A program made the translations under genes and the position numbers. From Dermatemys mawii (taxonomy: Eukaryota; Chordata; Testudines; Dermatemydidae), in contig ML677341.1 in NCBI GenBank assembly GCA_007922305.1, positions 73,046,690 to 73,110,689 of the forward strand: a DNA stretch of 64,000 nucleotides, written 5' to 3'. The notes beneath the pieces were generated by a model. That model searched no databases, was not told where the DNA came from, and worked only from the letters and a program-made list of their open reading frames with translations. The stretch's first letter is position 1. Every line of letters begins with the position of its first letter. This document shows, in pieces, positions 23,479 through 36,248 of the stretch.

Positions 23479-24454
23479 GGCTAGGGTGTCTCCACTCCAG
23501 GGTGCTGTCTCCACTCTGGACACAGCACTGATCATTACATACAGTTAAAAGCAAATACAATTAAACAGCAATCAACTTAAAAAAGAAGAAAAAAATGGGA
23601 AAGGTTAAAAGAAAAAACATAACCCTGCTCTGTGGCATGGGAACATCACAACCAGCATTTCTGGAAGGTAAGGGAAGCATATGGTCTGTTCCTCACACGT
23701 CCCAGGCCTCCTGCCCAAGCCTTGGCTGTGCTGCAGGGATGTCATGGGTCAAACACTTGCTCTGACAGTGGCCATGCGCCTTCAGGCTCTAGGTGGCAGG
23801 ACCCTTCTTTCCAGTGTCAGCCTCCTGACCCCACTGTCGTGGTTATGATCCCTTTTCCATGTCTGGCCTGCAAGGCCTCTTGGCTGAGGGTGTCACCCTA
23901 CACTGGGCCCTCTGCCCAGGGTTTCCTTCACTCTCCCCAGCTGCTTAATGCATGTAACTCTGGACTGCTCCAGCCCCAGCATCGCAGCTGCTCTGCCTCC
24001 AGCTCCCTGGGCTGCTTTTCTGGCCCCCTGGCTCAGCTTGCTGCTGCTCTCCTCCGAGCACAGGTCTGCTTCCTGGGCTGCTTCTCTGGCTCTTGTTGAT
24101 GCTCTCCCTAGCTCAGGCTGCATCTCTGATTTTCTCTGGCTCCAGTTGCCACAGATTTGCTCCCCAGCTCAGCTCAGGCTCCTGCTCGCTTCTTAACTCA
24201 CCCCACTCTGGCTCAGGCAGTTCCAGCTCACATGAAGGATGGGGCCCCCCAGCCTCCTGACTCCCTCATTAGCTTTCCCACCCTCTCAATCAGGCTGACC
24301 TGGAGCATTGGATTCTCTCCATTGCCTCTGGGGACTGTCAGTCTTAGAGTTCCGATTTCTCATTGACCCTTCCCTTGGGTACTGGGAGCTAGTCAACCAA
24401 TCCTCCACTAAGTTTTAGTAAGGGACCAATGGTCCCCTAACATTAGTCAGTATG

Positions 24455-24585
24455 CAGTGTTCTTATAGCTATGTTGGTCCTGGGGTATTAGAGACACAAG
24501 GTCGGTGAGATAATATATTTTATTGGACTAACTTCTGTTGGTGAGAGAGAGAAACTTTCAAGCTTAAATAGAGCTCTTCTGCTGT
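24455..24585 (+). repeat. Amniote SINE-like fragment
   Basis: Contains TATGTTGGTCCTGGGGTATT, then GGTGAGATAATATATTTTAT and TGGACTAACTTCTGTTGGTG. This order is familiar from a dispersed repeat shared by turtles and archosaurs. No ends or duplication resolved. Confidence 0.5.
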
Positions 24586-25987
24586 TAGCCATATCACTGA
24601 ATGCACTACTGAAAGTTTCCCAGCTACAATGGAATGAGGGCACCATAAAAATCTTTATAGACTAGAACAGAATTCCATTCCATAGCAGAAGGTATCTGGC
24701 AGGATCAGTTAAAATGGCCAAATCATTAAAGGGCAGAAGAAAGCGTTTTCTTTCTCTCCCATTTCAGTTTCACAATGCTCAGCTATGATGGTGTTTGAGA
24801 GAAATGTTTTGTTTTTTTTACCATTCCCCAGTGGAAGGTGTAATTGTGTTGTGTTTACATTATGGTGGTATTTGGTTTTATGGTCTCTGTGGCAGGGTCC
24901 AGGCCATTGCCCAGGCAGCAGGATTGAAGCACAGCAGCAATCTTGTGTAAAGCAGCAGGGAAACCCTATTCAAGGGTTTCAGGTTTCTCTGGTGCAACCA
25001 AAATAAAGACAGACTAGCAAAGTCTCTGCTCACACTCCCTTCGTGCAGCCGTGCAGTGTTTAAACACCACGGCAATATAAAACCAGCAGCAGCTGCGTGT
25101 CTAAAAAGCCCTGCTCTTTCTTCTAGGCCAGCAGCCCATTCCTTCTTGAAAGCTCCACTCTTTGTAGACACTGGTCCCAACTAGACTCAGATGCAAGTAG
25201 GAGGCTTTCGGTTTCCTTGAATTACCCTCTGCTCAGAGGGGACCCTGAGAAACATAGCTAAAAGGCCCCACTGAGCTTTCAGCCCCCAACACCTACACCC
25301 TGTTTTGGCTCTGTGCTCCCTCCTCCCCCCACCCCCTTAGGAGTACAGAGCCTATCATATCTGTAAAGGCAACTGTGACAAAAGAATGGAAAGACATTTC
25401 AAACCTGGGCACTCTTTCAGAGGAGGGCTGCAGATTAGTTCAATTTGGCTGAATCATTAAGATGTTTGTATTCACCAGAGAGCTTTGCCACTCTTTGAAA
25501 TCTGGTCCCTTTCCCTAGGATTTGAAAAAAACAGGGCCCTTAGGAGGCTTAGCAGAACTGAAGGAAGTGACCCCAGTGGAGAGGCTAGGGAAAATCAGAT
25601 TCAGCCAGCCGTGTTCATACTACAGGTTTCAGTTGTGTAGAAGAGAACCAGCTCTCAGATGCCTCCTAGGGCCCCCCAGCAAAACACAGGCCTCTTCCTT
25701 CTGGTCCCAGGATGGAAAGGAAGCAGGAGAGAGGGGCTGGGGGGGGGGAGGAGAGGAAAAGGGAGGATTCAAAGAAAAAGAAATCAGACAAAACACTCTC
25801 CTCCTACTCCTCAAGGCATCACTATGAGATGTCAGAACCCTAATCAACACCAGCTCCAGGCCCCATCCTCCCAGCCCCAGCTGCCATGAAAGCCAGGCCC
25901 TGCCAGCAGCAGCTCCTCCTCCTCTCTGTCATCAGCCAGTCTGGCCTGACACATTGAGCCCAGGCTGCTGAGTATTGTCCTAAAAGC

Positions 25988-26060
25988 AGAGAGAGAGAGA
26001 GAGAGAGAGGCGAGGGGGGGGGAAGGAAAAAAAAAAAAAAAAGGAGAGGAAAAAAAAAAA
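25988..26060. repeat. (GA)n and poly-A simple repeats
   Basis: (GA)11 at 25988-26009, a G-run, A16 at about 26027-26042 and A11 at about 26050-26060, all on one purine-rich strand of about 70 bases. Confidence 0.9.
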
Positions 26061-27661
26061 TCACTCACTCACTCAATCACATGACCTGACAGGATTTGTA
26101 ACCACTTCTTTTTGTGCCACAAAGAATGTTAAATACATATACTAAAGCCCCACAAAAGGAAAGGAGCTAAAATGGGACAATAAAGAAGCCTTGCAAGGTA
26201 AGACAGGCTGTGACTTTCTAGGGTAGGGGGAGGTGTTCATTTCAGGCTACACCACTCTGCCGGGGGGGGGGGGGCTTGTTTAATTTCACATGGCTGCTGG
26301 TTCGCCCAGGGTCAGCAGCAGAGGAAAAGTGACTAACACAGGAAGGAGATTGTGCTGGTGCGACGCCAATTCTTTATTTTCTAGATTCTGCTTATCCGGA
26401 TTTTCTCCCCCGTAGCGCTCCTGTGGACATGTTAGTGTGTGTGTATGTTCCTAGCTGTTTGGAGACGTACATGTGCAGGCTTCGTTTTCTTTAGGAATAT
26501 ACTACAACCCTTGCCCCACATATATTGCCTTTGATGTTGTGCTGCAGGAAAGGGGAGGTGGGAGCTATTAAAAGCTAGCTTCTAGGGGAAAACAACATCA
26601 GCTGGGGGTCCGGTGGAGGGCAGGTTAAGCTGGAAATAGTTAAAACAACTAAAGCTGTTTAGATATGGAAGATTTTTTTGTCAGATTTTTAACAGCTTGG
26701 AGGAAGGGGAAACTGCATTAATTTGTGTGTTTGTTTGAAATAAATGGCTTGTAAAAGGAAACAGCAGGTCTGCCTTTTTTTTTTCTTTGAATTTTCATTG
26801 TGTGGTGTTTGTTGTGGTTTAAAAAAAAATCCCAAATTGTAACCTGAGCTCTTCACCCCCCCCTCCCTCCGAAAGGGGTTTGAAAAATGACTGTTTGCTG
26901 AAATGTATTAGTGAAGGCAGGAGGAGGGATGTGGTGATGGGGGAATCTGTAGCTCTCACATTTCACATTCTTTAGCAACCTTCCCTTTTCTTAAGTGTGT
27001 ATGGATACATATGCACACAAACCACAGAGGTTTTCAGAAAAGCAGGCCCCAGTGCAGTTAACCCTTGGGAATTAACCTTTCTTCTTCTCACTGTTTTTTT
27101 TAAAAAAATGTCAGCATCCTGCTCCCCAATAGAGAAACAGAAGGGGAGGAATGGGGGTGAGGAGACAATGCTATCTCTTTTATAAGGGGCATAGGGAGAG
27201 AAAGTTTGAATCAGGGCAGTTTCTATACAGTAAGAGAGAAAACTGGCTGCTGAAAGCTATGCAAAGAGCTGGATGACATTTTTTTCCTTTCCCTTGATAT
27301 TTTCCATATGGTTCCACTCCCCTTGCATGGATTCCTGTCAGTCATGTGGCTACTGGGTGTCTCTGTGTTCAACAGCTTTTAACCTCTATTTGTTATTTAA
27401 AATTTTGTGATGATCAACAAACAGTTAATAATAATAATTAATATCTAGCTTTTATATCTTTGTGTTGTGATTTGCCTTTTTATTTTTCTTTTGCTGCACC
27501 TAAAAGGCTTTTTACAAACCAAAATGTCATGCTTTTCTGAGTTTTGCAAAGGATTGCATGGCAACTGTCTTCTTTTTAAAGCTTAGTTCAGATTCAAAAC
27601 TGTCTCTATGAGGCCTGATCAACACCTACAATTTTCAGGTCCTCCTAACTATTGTCTCTCA

Positions 27662-27998
27662 GGGCTGTGAAAAATCTTGTGCCCTTAGCACTGTAGTTAG
27701 GTCAACCTAACCCCTGGTATAAATGCAGCTAGGTTGACAGAAGGATTCTTCTATCAACCTAGAATAGATCTGTGTCTTGGAGAGGTGGTTACCTAAATTA
27801 GTGGTTTTCAGCCTGTGGTTTGCAGACCTCTGAGGACTCCACAGACTATGCCTAAGATTTCCAAAGGGGTCCACAAATGAAAAAAGGTTGAAAACCACTG
27901 ACCTAAATCAATGGAAAAAAACCCTTCTTGCTGCTGTAGGAAGCTTTTACACTCTGGTGCTACAGCGGCACAGCTGCAGCACTGTAGCGTAGACATAT
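27662..27998. mobile_element. Harbinger-derived MITE remnant
   Basis: Contains GTTAGGTCAACCTAACCCC, CTAGGTTGACAGAAG and, after a nested hAT, GCTACAGCGGCACAGCTGC and a GTAGCGTAGACATATCC right end. These self-complementary, CTAGGTYGAC-rich blocks are characteristic of turtle PIF/Harbinger MITEs. The left end appears truncated. Confidence 0.6.
27799..27900 (+). mobile_element. 102-bp hAT MITE nested in Harbinger MITE
   Basis: Begins TAGTGGTTTTCAGCC and ends GGTTGAAAACCACTG, 15-base inverted ends with two mismatches. Perfect 8-base target duplications ACCTAAAT lie at 27791-27798 and 27901-27908. Confidence 0.92.
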
Positions 27999-30935
27999 CC
28001 AGAGCCACATCTCTGCTGGCTGTAGGCTGACTTCCCCTCTCCCACTGTGATTTTGAAGTTGACAGACAAGTGGTGGGTGTGTATGTGTGACACGTTCCCT
28101 GGGCCCAGACTAATGCTATGTTGCAGAATTCTGACTGGACCCCTGTGGATGGGGATAGCAGGGTGGTCTGACCCATGGTGGTCTGAAAATATCTCAGCAG
28201 AGCTTGCTCAGGAAATGTTGTGAGAGCTTGTGGAGTGCGGTGAAGAGGGTTATGAGGAGTTTGTGAGTAGGAAGAGGGGACTGTAGGAAGGCAGGCTGGT
28301 GAGGATGGGCCTGGGGCAATTTGTGATTGCCAGTGAAGAAAGAGGGCAGAGTTTGTAGCAGAGGTTACAGAGCTTTATGGGAGTAAGGTGTATGGGTGGG
28401 TTATAGGAAGCCTGGGGGAGGGTAGCAAGTCTTGTGGAAAATTGTCAGTGTTCTCTTCCAGCTCTCGCTCTCTCTTCATTACCTTAAAGCCTTGTGTAAC
28501 TGTATGAAAATATCTTGCTCTTGGGCATCTTCCTTGACACACCAAGTACTAGTCATCTTTGCTGAGTCTTAACAAAACAGCCTGATTATCCCAGCCCTGT
28601 CCAACTGGGAGGGTTTCTGGGCTGCAGGAGCTTTCCCTTTGCCATGGGGGGTAGGGGGGTTTGCTGTGGAGTATTTAAAGCAGGAGAGAGGGGGAGCCTC
28701 AGTTCCCTTCCACAGGAAGATGCTGAACTGGACCTGGATGGGCTTTATCTTTTATCTTTAAATAAAAATAATAAATAAATGGAACCCAGGAGATAGGAAG
28801 GGTTAAGGCCCCTTCCTCTGTCCCCCTCCCTCTTTAAATGCAGGAAATGGACCAAAATGGATGGCCATTTGTGGTGATAGATTGTGGTTCCAGTAACAGG
28901 AGATTGTTTTCCCCTTGTGTGAGAGCAGTGGAAAAAGGGGAAGTCCAGGGCGGCTAGTACCTTCTCATACTATATCATCTCCCTGGATGTTTCGCAGCTC
29001 TTGTCACTGGAGATTTGGGGGTGCAAAATGAGAGATTACTTGGTATTATCAACCCCAAGTGTTCAAAGAATATGAGTCAGGCCCCCTCCCCGCCAAAAAT
29101 CATGATTGGCTTAAAAATGATGACACTTCAAATGAGTGATTCTGGAGTTCTTTTTGTCTTCTGAGCCTTTATGACTCACATTTTCAAGCTTTTCTCTGCA
29201 ACTGGAGGTCTGGAAAGGTAATTTTTTTTTTTTTTATGAAAGCTGAGATTCTCATGCAGCATGGCTCCAGGTAAAACAGCAAATATTGGAAGATTCAGGA
29301 TAAAATTGTGAATGTTGGCAATACTGTTTTAATTTTTTCTCCTTCTCTTCCTTTTTGCTAGCTTCTTGCACTCTCAGCCCTGCCTGGAAGGGGCTCTCTT
29401 TTTAGGGGAGAAGAGAATTCACTCTCCCCAGCTAACTCTCTGTTTGCAGATTAGTACCAACTGTGACTGTGGCTTTTTGATGTAAGCAGTTGTGTTGCCA
29501 GGGTCTGTATTGAGATCCCCCTAGCTCACTTTAGACAGGCTACTAAAGAATCATGAGAGTCTAATGACTATGGCTGGCTTTTTATCTTTGCAGAAAATGG
29601 GAAAAAAGTCCAGGAGATGGGGATGGGGAACATGCAAAAATAATATTTTCGGGGAGGGGGAGGGAGTTACAAAGAAAAAGTCAAGGCATACACCATTGTA
29701 ATTAATACTAAAGTATGTCAATGGAAAGTGAGAAGTCAAATACAATTTAACTTGCAATAAACATGTTTAAAATGATTTATAAACTTATTACTTAGTTCAC
29801 TGGCCACAAAGTTGTAAAAAAAAAAAATCATAGTGGAGTCTTCTTCCGAACTGGTTTAGCTAGGCTAACAAAGATTATGGGTGAGTCTCCTTGCTGTAGC
29901 CCTCTGGTGATGTAAAGGGGCCTTAAAAATGGTGGAACAGTCCCCTGGGAATTCTCTCAGTACAGAGGCAGCATATGGCTGATATAGGCAGTTTTCTGCA
30001 TTGTCTCTGATATAGGGATGTGCTACGGGTAGATGTGGGCAGATTGCAGGAATGGCTGATATAATCTGGCTATTCTAGGTTTCAGAGCAGCCCTTAAGGG
30101 AGACATGCAAGGCTGCTATTAGTTCAACTTGCATTGGGGGGCCATAATGACTCACAGAGAAGATGAGAATTAGCTTTGACTCCTATACAGTGCAGATTGT
30201 GGCCCATTGACTTTCTATAGGAAAAATCCCTAGAGGTCCATTTGTTATGAGAGTTACAAGAGTGACACATACAGCATCAGTAATGAACTGTTGGTCACTG
30301 CAGACTTAGGACTGCTTGACACCAGTGATCTAGAGGGGAAAGGTTTTGTATCCCATAAATAGATCTCCCTTTAAGGCAAATTGCAAAGCATCTGAAAATG
30401 TGTTAGAAGCTTGACTCTTCTCAGTAATAACACCACAAACAACTTTTTTTAACCTCCCTCCACCACACAAAGACTTGGCAAATAAGTCAAAGGAGAATTA
30501 ATTATTTTTTTTGCACAGTTTTAAAACATCCTGTTAACGATCTGGGATTTTAAGTCATTTCTTCATTTATTTAAAACAGCTTTGCAGTTCACCTTTAAAA
30601 TTGCTTCCCACCATATGGCCTAATCATTGCCCTATGTCACACTTTTTTCTAATTATCAAACCCATTTGCTTTAAAATAGGTGTTTTTAATTTCACAGCCT
30701 TGTCTTCTCCTGCTTGATCTTGCCCTGAAGCCAGGAGTCTGAGTCTGTGACATCACATTCATTTTCTATGGCAACAGGCAGTGATTTACTTATTTCAATT
30801 TAATTAAAAAGCAACTTTCAAATTCTAGGTATCTTCTATACTCTGTCACTGGGTGACTGGCCCTTTAAAGGGAGACCAGTCCAGTCCCAAATGTGACATA
30901 TATAGTTGGCTTATCCAGGTGGAGAGCACACTATT
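27999..30935. other. Intergenic, no gene
   Basis: Includes AATAAA-rich sequence near 28760-28780 and a T-tract at 29222-29235. A probable MITE relative lies at about 29055-29330 (CAAAAATCATGATTGG to TGTTGGCAATACTG). AT-rich possibly conserved non-coding sequence lies at 30480-30830. No exon supported. Confidence 0.35.
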
Positions 30936-31743
30936 GCCAACCTAAAGAGATCACAAATCATGAGATTGGCCCCCAAAATCATGAGATTTAAAAAGCCATC
31001 AAATCATATTTTTTAATATTCTTTACTTATCTGCCAATGTGTGTGAATTTCAGGTTGAAAAGTCAACCTTAAATGTGCCACCTGTCCCTGGCTACTCTGA
31101 TGGAGGCTCCATTTACTATTTTCTCCATCCATTTTCTATTAGCATCCTGACTCCCTTCCCTCATAGTTTACCACCCATTTTTAATCAAAGAAAATAAGTA
31201 GTTCAAGAACTACTGTGCTAATTAATGCATCATGCTTCACCCTGGCAAATAGAACTTATTTTACTTTTTAAAGTTGATGAGTTACAGATATACATAGCAA
31301 AGAACTTAAAACTTATATCAATCATTCATCTAGTCCCTAATGTCACAGTAAAAACAATATGGAATTGATTGAGCCTTTGCAAGAATCAGTCTTTCCCCCT
31401 GCACCCCATTCTCCTGTAACTCCTAAATCTGCCTCTTGCTTCCCCTTACCCTCCCCATCCACCTTTTACAGCACCCCTGCTGCTCCTCTCAGTCCCCATG
31501 TCTTATCCAGCCCCCTGGCCCACAGAGTGGCAGCCATTTCCCCGTGGCCAGGACTCCAATCTCACTGGAAACAGTGGGAGGTGGCAGCCACCTCTATTAA
31601 GGGCAGCGTTGTTGCTGGCATCAGACCCATTGATGGTAACGGGATGGTGGCCATTTTGAATGAGGGAAGATTTGTGAGTCAGGCACAAAAACACCCCAAA
31701 GACACCAGAGCCAGGATAAAATCAGGAGAGTTGGCAACACTGA
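30936..31743. mobile_element. Probable MITE with TTGCCAAC/GTTGGCAA ends
   Basis: Starts ATTGCCAACCTAAAGAG and ends GAGAGTTGGCAACACTG, short inverted ends TTGCCAAC/GTTGGCAA. The left part carries AATCATGAGATT repeats, and similar phrases occur around 29090-29330 and at 33.98 kb. Superfamily undetermined, and no clean target duplication. Confidence 0.5.
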
Positions 31744-32788
31744 ATAAATGATCAAAGTCACATGACAGACCAGTCATATAGTGACATCAGATTGTCTGGG
31801 GTGGAGCTAAGACCAAATTCTGTGTAGAATTGGAGGGGGGAGAAGGGAAGCTATAGTAGAATGCCCTGGGAGTAGTGCTTGGTAGAGATCGGGGGGACTC
31901 AGGAAAGGTGCCAGACTCTTAGAAAGGAGGAGCTGGATTCAGCTTGTGGGGGGATGGAAGACTCTTTCATGTTTGTTTTGGATTTGGATATGTTGGAAGG
32001 GGTGGACTTGTTTCTTTAATGATTTAGCTGGAGGGCCAAATCACTGCAAACCAGTCCAAGCTGGAAGGTCAGGTGATTCAACCTGAGTGAGGAGAAACTC
32101 AGGCAGTAGCTAGCCTGAAGCCAGACCAAGCAGGCAGTGCCGCTGTACCCACAAATAAAAATTCTTCTCTCTCAATCTGTTCCTATCCTGTTTGACTCAT
32201 CCCCTCTGGAAAAACCTAGGAAAAGAGCACCTGATAGCATATCCTAAAGTTCAAGAAATCTGGGGAAGTGCGTAGAGGTGAGTTCTGGTGTCCCAAAAAC
32301 TTCACTGAAAATGTCAGGCTGCCTATCTGAAGTAGGGAGCTGTTAGCTCAAGCACATCAGCTGATCTGTGGTGTTCTTGAGAAGTTAATGTGGTTTCTAA
32401 GGTAGCCAGGACACAGACCATTCTGGGCTTTGTAGGTCAGCATCAACATCTTAAACTTCACAAGGAGAAGCCACTATAGATCATGGACAGTGGACGTCAT
32501 TCATGTGCTCCCTGCATGATATCCTGCTTATCAGATGGGCATCTGCAGTCTGCATCAGTTGCAGTTCTAAACAATCTTCAGGGAGTAACACTGAACTGTA
32601 AGATCACTTCAGGATTTGGCAGCAAAAGAGCTCCAATTTGGGCCCTAATATCTGCAGTTGCTGCAGTGGAAATGTGGAAAATGGCAGGACAGAGTTACTT
32701 TTGCTTCTCATGTGTGTTGATTTTTCTGTGTGAAAGTCCACCTTTAAAATGTTGCCTATCAGAATCCATGGTTTTCTAGTCTTTCTGA

Positions 32789-33592
32789 GGCCAGGTCTGC
32801 ATTACAGACTTCTTATGGCACAACTGTGTCACTCAGGGATGTAAAGGGGTATTCTCCCTGAATGGGATAACTGTGTTAGCAGAGGTCTCTAGTGTAGTGA
32901 CAGCTGTACCAGCAAACCTGTGCTTTTGTCAGCATAGCTTGTTTTGTTCATGGGGGGTCTGTTTTGTTATACTGGTGCAAAGTGAAGATTTGCTGGTATT
33001 GCTGCATCAGCAGTAGGAGAAGTTTGGTGCGATAGTGCAGAGGTTCTCCAACAGTGGAGGTATGAAATGTATTCTGGGTGGTGTGGAGAGGGGAGACACG
33101 TGTGAAGCTTCAGGAAGAAAAACTTGTGCATGTTCAAAGCTGGGTGGCTGGAGAGTGGCTGCAGCTGGCCAGGCACCTAGTACTAAAGGCAGCATCCCCA
33201 TTAGCAGAATTAGAGAATTAAAGGTGGCAATGCCGTACCAACAGAGCCATGAGCAGATTCAGAAATGTGTATCCACATCTGATCTGTGATCCACAAAAAC
33301 TGCACATACCTGCATCTGCAGATTTGCAGGGCTCTCTGTACCGATCCACCCTCACTTCTGTGCTGCTGCTGGCAGCGAAACTGCTTTCAGAGTTGGGCGC
33401 CAAGTCAGCAGCTGCTGCTGCTCCCCACTCTACTTACAGAGCAGGGTGGCTGGAGAGTGACAGCTGCTGGCCAGGTGCCTGTGGGGGATGGGACATAAAC
33501 TATTACAGATACAAAGAAAGGGAGGCCACAGTCAAGTAAGTTTGAGAACCACTGCAATGTACCAGTAAAGTGCTCTTTGCATAGACATGGCC
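32789..33592. mobile_element. Harbinger-like MITE split by hAT
   Basis: Left end GGCCAGGTCTGCA and right end TGCATAGACATGGCC are inverted with a few mismatches. Flanks are TGA on the left and TTA on the right, a diverged form of the 3-base TTA duplication. The interior includes the nested hAT at 33038-33554. Confidence 0.6.
33038..33554 (+). mobile_element. hAT element inside Harbinger-like MITE
   Basis: Begins CAGAGGTTCTCCAACAGTGG and ends AGTTTGAGAACCACTG, giving inverted ends CAGNGGTTCTCNAAC. The flanks do not show a convincing 8-base duplication, so one side may be eroded. Non-coding. Confidence 0.7.
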
Positions 33593-33603
33593 TTAGAGTG
33601 ATC

Positions 33604-33995
33604 TATCTAGGCTGGCCAGATGTCTGGAAAATCTGGTCGAAAAAGTGACCTGACAGTGTCTGGTTAGATCTACTGATCGGATGCCCAAAGTCTGGTTACT
33701 GCAGGTGAGGGAGGTGGGGAGGGACTGGGTCATCAGCGCGCCAGCCCGTACTCATATGGTGCTGCCTCCTATCTGCACCGGACAAATGCAGCTCCCAGCA
33801 CTGCAAGTGAGTTCCTCCTGACCTAGGCAGAGGGAAGGCATGTGGAGAGAGGAGAAGCAGTGACTCACAGAGGGAGTAGGGAAGAGAAGCGAATGGGGTG
33901 GGGTCTTGGGGTAAGAGGAGGGGCAGGAGACGTTCCGGCACTCCTGCTGGACTGTCTGATGTTTAAATATTTTACAAAGTTGGCAACCCTAGATA
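33604..33995. mobile_element. MITE with TCTAGGGTTGCCAA-type ends
   Basis: Left TCTAGGCTGGCCAGATGTC and right AAAGTTGGCAACCCTAGAT form imperfect inverted ends. Same end family as 30936-31743. Non-coding; superfamily unclear. Confidence 0.5.
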
Positions 33996-34552
33996 TATCT
34001 GAGTGAGAAATGGATCCTTTCAGATTTAAGCAAGTCACAGAGTGCAAGACCGTGGTGTCCTGAGATTTTGAGTGCTCTAATTTATTTGTACACATCTTAA
34101 CACAATAGGGCCCTAATCCTAAATGGATTCTCTGGGCACTAATTGTAATGCAAATCATACTTTGTGGTAGCTAGGGCAGAGGAAGTGTAAAGGCAATGGT
34201 GTGGGGCATTGTCAACAAGAGAGGAGATGGCAAGGTAAGGGAACCTCTGTTAGAGGAGGCAGAAGAGGTAGGCAGAGGATGCTGGAGGTCAGGTGAATTG
34301 GTATCAGGCCTGGATAAACTAGTACTGAACTATCAAAATAGGTGCAGCTAGAGGGGATGGAATCACAGTATTGCTAAGTACTCCCTTTTCTGTGGATTTA
34401 TTTTCCCATAGAAGACATTTCAAGTGGCTTAATTCTCAGACTAAGTGGTTGCCTCTTTTGAATGTCTGTTGTAGGAACTGGACATGGTTTATTAATCTGC
34501 TTTTTCAAACCATGTAACTGATAGATATGTTCTTCTCTGGATTGCACTAATG

Positions 34553-35253
34553 CAGAGGTGGGCAAGTTATGGCCTGTGGGCCACATCCAGTGTGCGGGAC
34601 CATTCTGCCTGGCCCCATAGCTCCCGACTGGGAAGGCTAGCCCCCAGCCCCTCTTCCGCTGTCCCTCCTCCCCTCAGCCTCAGTTCGTCACACTGCCAGC
34701 GCTCTGGCCTGCCCCTCCTGCTGGACAGCAGAGCAGTGTGGCTGGCTCTGCCAGGTGGCAGGACTGCAAGCTCCTGCTGCTCTGAGTGGCATGGTAAGGG
34801 GGTGGGGAATGATGGGGAGTTGGATATGGGGAGTCGGGGGGGCAGTCAGGTGACGGGGCAGTTGGATGGGGTGGAGGTTCTTGGGGGTGGTGGTCAGGGG
34901 ACAGGAAATGGGAGCAGTGGGGGTTGGATAGGCATCAGAGTCCCAGGGGGCCTACCAGGGGACAGGTGTGGATACAGGTTGGGGCAGTCAGGGGATGGTG
35001 GGATTGGATAGGGCATGGTGTTCCAGGAGGCAGTTGAGGGTGGGGTCCCTGGAGGGGGCAGTCAGGGGACAAGGAGCAGGGGGTTGGATAGGTTGGAGGT
35101 TCTGGGGGGAGGCAGTTGGGGGCAGGAAATGGGAGGGGGCGGATAGGGGGCAGGGTCAGGCTTTTTAGGGAGGCACAGCCTTCCCTACCCAGCCTTCCAT
35201 ACAATTTCACAACCCCGATGTGGCCCTCGGGCCAAAAAGTTTGCCCACCTCTG
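34553..35253 (+). mobile_element. hAT element with perfect target duplication
   Basis: Begins CAGAGGTGGGCAAGTTATGG and ends AAAAGTTTGCCCACCTCTG. Perfect 8-base duplications CACTAATG lie at 34545-34552 and 35254-35261. The 701-base interior is G-rich and non-coding. Same family as 19565-20195. Confidence 0.93.
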
Positions 35254-35261
35254 CACTAATG

Positions 35262-36072
35262 TGAAAGAAGAGAACTTGGGCCTTAAATTCTATGAAACTT
35301 TCAGGTGCATATGTAGTCAGAAAAATGACTCTAAAACTAGACTGTCGTACTCATCAGAGCTACTTCCTGTGCATATTCAGAGTCATACATAGGTGCTGAC
35401 TTTAATGACAAAAGTAGGTTTTTACTCCTGTTAGCCCTGCAGAGCCCATAAAGCTATGACAAAGGGAATTGGATTGTCTTTTGGCTTGTTCATTATCCTC
35501 AACAAAATTATCAGCAAAATTCCAGTTGCAGAATCTCTATTGCTGGTGATAGTACATACACTGGAATGACCTCAGCTGTGTTTGCAAGGCTGGCAGTTAG
35601 ATACACTATTTTTTTTAAACTAGTAAACTGAGCAAAATTGATGTAGACGTCATTAAAAGATAAACATGAAACCTCAAGATGCCATTTTAGTCACTTAAAG
35701 TGCAGTACTGCATTTTAAAATGATACACTCAGTTCACGTTCAAATTGTAACATCCCTCATTTTTTATTATGAGTATTATTTGCATACATGTGGTCTTTGT
35801 GCTATAAGAGATCATCTGCTCCTGTTGCTTACTCACACCTGGAGTCAAAAATCCACCCTAGTAAGATCAGCCTTAATTTCTGTACAGACTATTTTGTCAT
35901 CTATAAAATAGGGAAAAATACCGTACAGGGTTGCTGTGGAGATAAATTGATTGTCCGTAAATTGCTTCTAGGGATAAAGAACAAGAGAAGGAAGGAAATA
36001 CAGAAAATGGAAGATGTAATACTATGATTTCTTTTTCTAAACAGACTATTTTTCCCCTAAGAAGAGAGAGGC
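35262..36072. other. Intergenic, nothing recognised
   Basis: AT-rich sequence up to the TTA duplication of the Harbinger element. No gene or element ends seen. Confidence 0.4.
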
Positions 36073-36100
36073 TTAGGCCATGGTTACACTGGCACTTTAT

Positions 36101-36248
36101 AGCGCTATAAAGCCCCTACGAGCGCTATAACCTACTCTCCGTCCACACTGGCAAGGCAATAATAGCGCTATAACCGCGGAGTTATAGCGCTATTATAAAT
36201 CCACCTCCTCATGGGGAATAAGGGCTGTAGCGCACCTGCTGTAGCGCT
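36101..36248. promoter_or_regulatory. Left subterminal AGCGCT palindrome cluster
   Basis: AGCGCT occurs at 36101, 36121, 36164, 36186 and 36243, mostly as TATAGCGCTATA, within 175 bases of the left end. Mirrored by four copies at the right end. Inferred binding sites for the Myb-like protein or transposase. Confidence 0.6.

Larger units (their letters stand above)
23487..27660. other. Intergenic, repeats and low-copy sequence
   Basis: 23.6-24.45 kb is a C/T-rich block whose long frames lack any domain; it may be an old LTR-like repeat on the - strand but I see no ends. A short dispersed repeat lies at 24455-24585. From about 25.4 to 27.6 kb the sequence appears low-copy. It contains simple purine tracts (25988-26060), a G12 run near 26262-26273, and a good splice donor CAAG|GTAAGA at 26198 without a supported exon. 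Confidence 0.35.
31744..34552. other. Intergenic with nested DNA transposons
   Basis: No gene. 31744-32786 holds unclassified sequence that may be part of an LTR-like repeat (AATAAAAATTC near 32155). Then come a Harbinger-like element with a nested hAT (32789-33592) and a GTTGGCAAC-ended element (33604-33995). Confidence 0.4.

Noticed and set aside
22745..23560. 271-aa open frame on the - strand
   Set aside because: Runs through a GC-rich hAT element and both of its target duplications; stop-poor composition explains it.
24455..24585. tRNA gene or tRNA-derived head
   Set aside because: No A/B box pair at the right spacing and no cloverleaf; treated as a dispersed repeat fragment.
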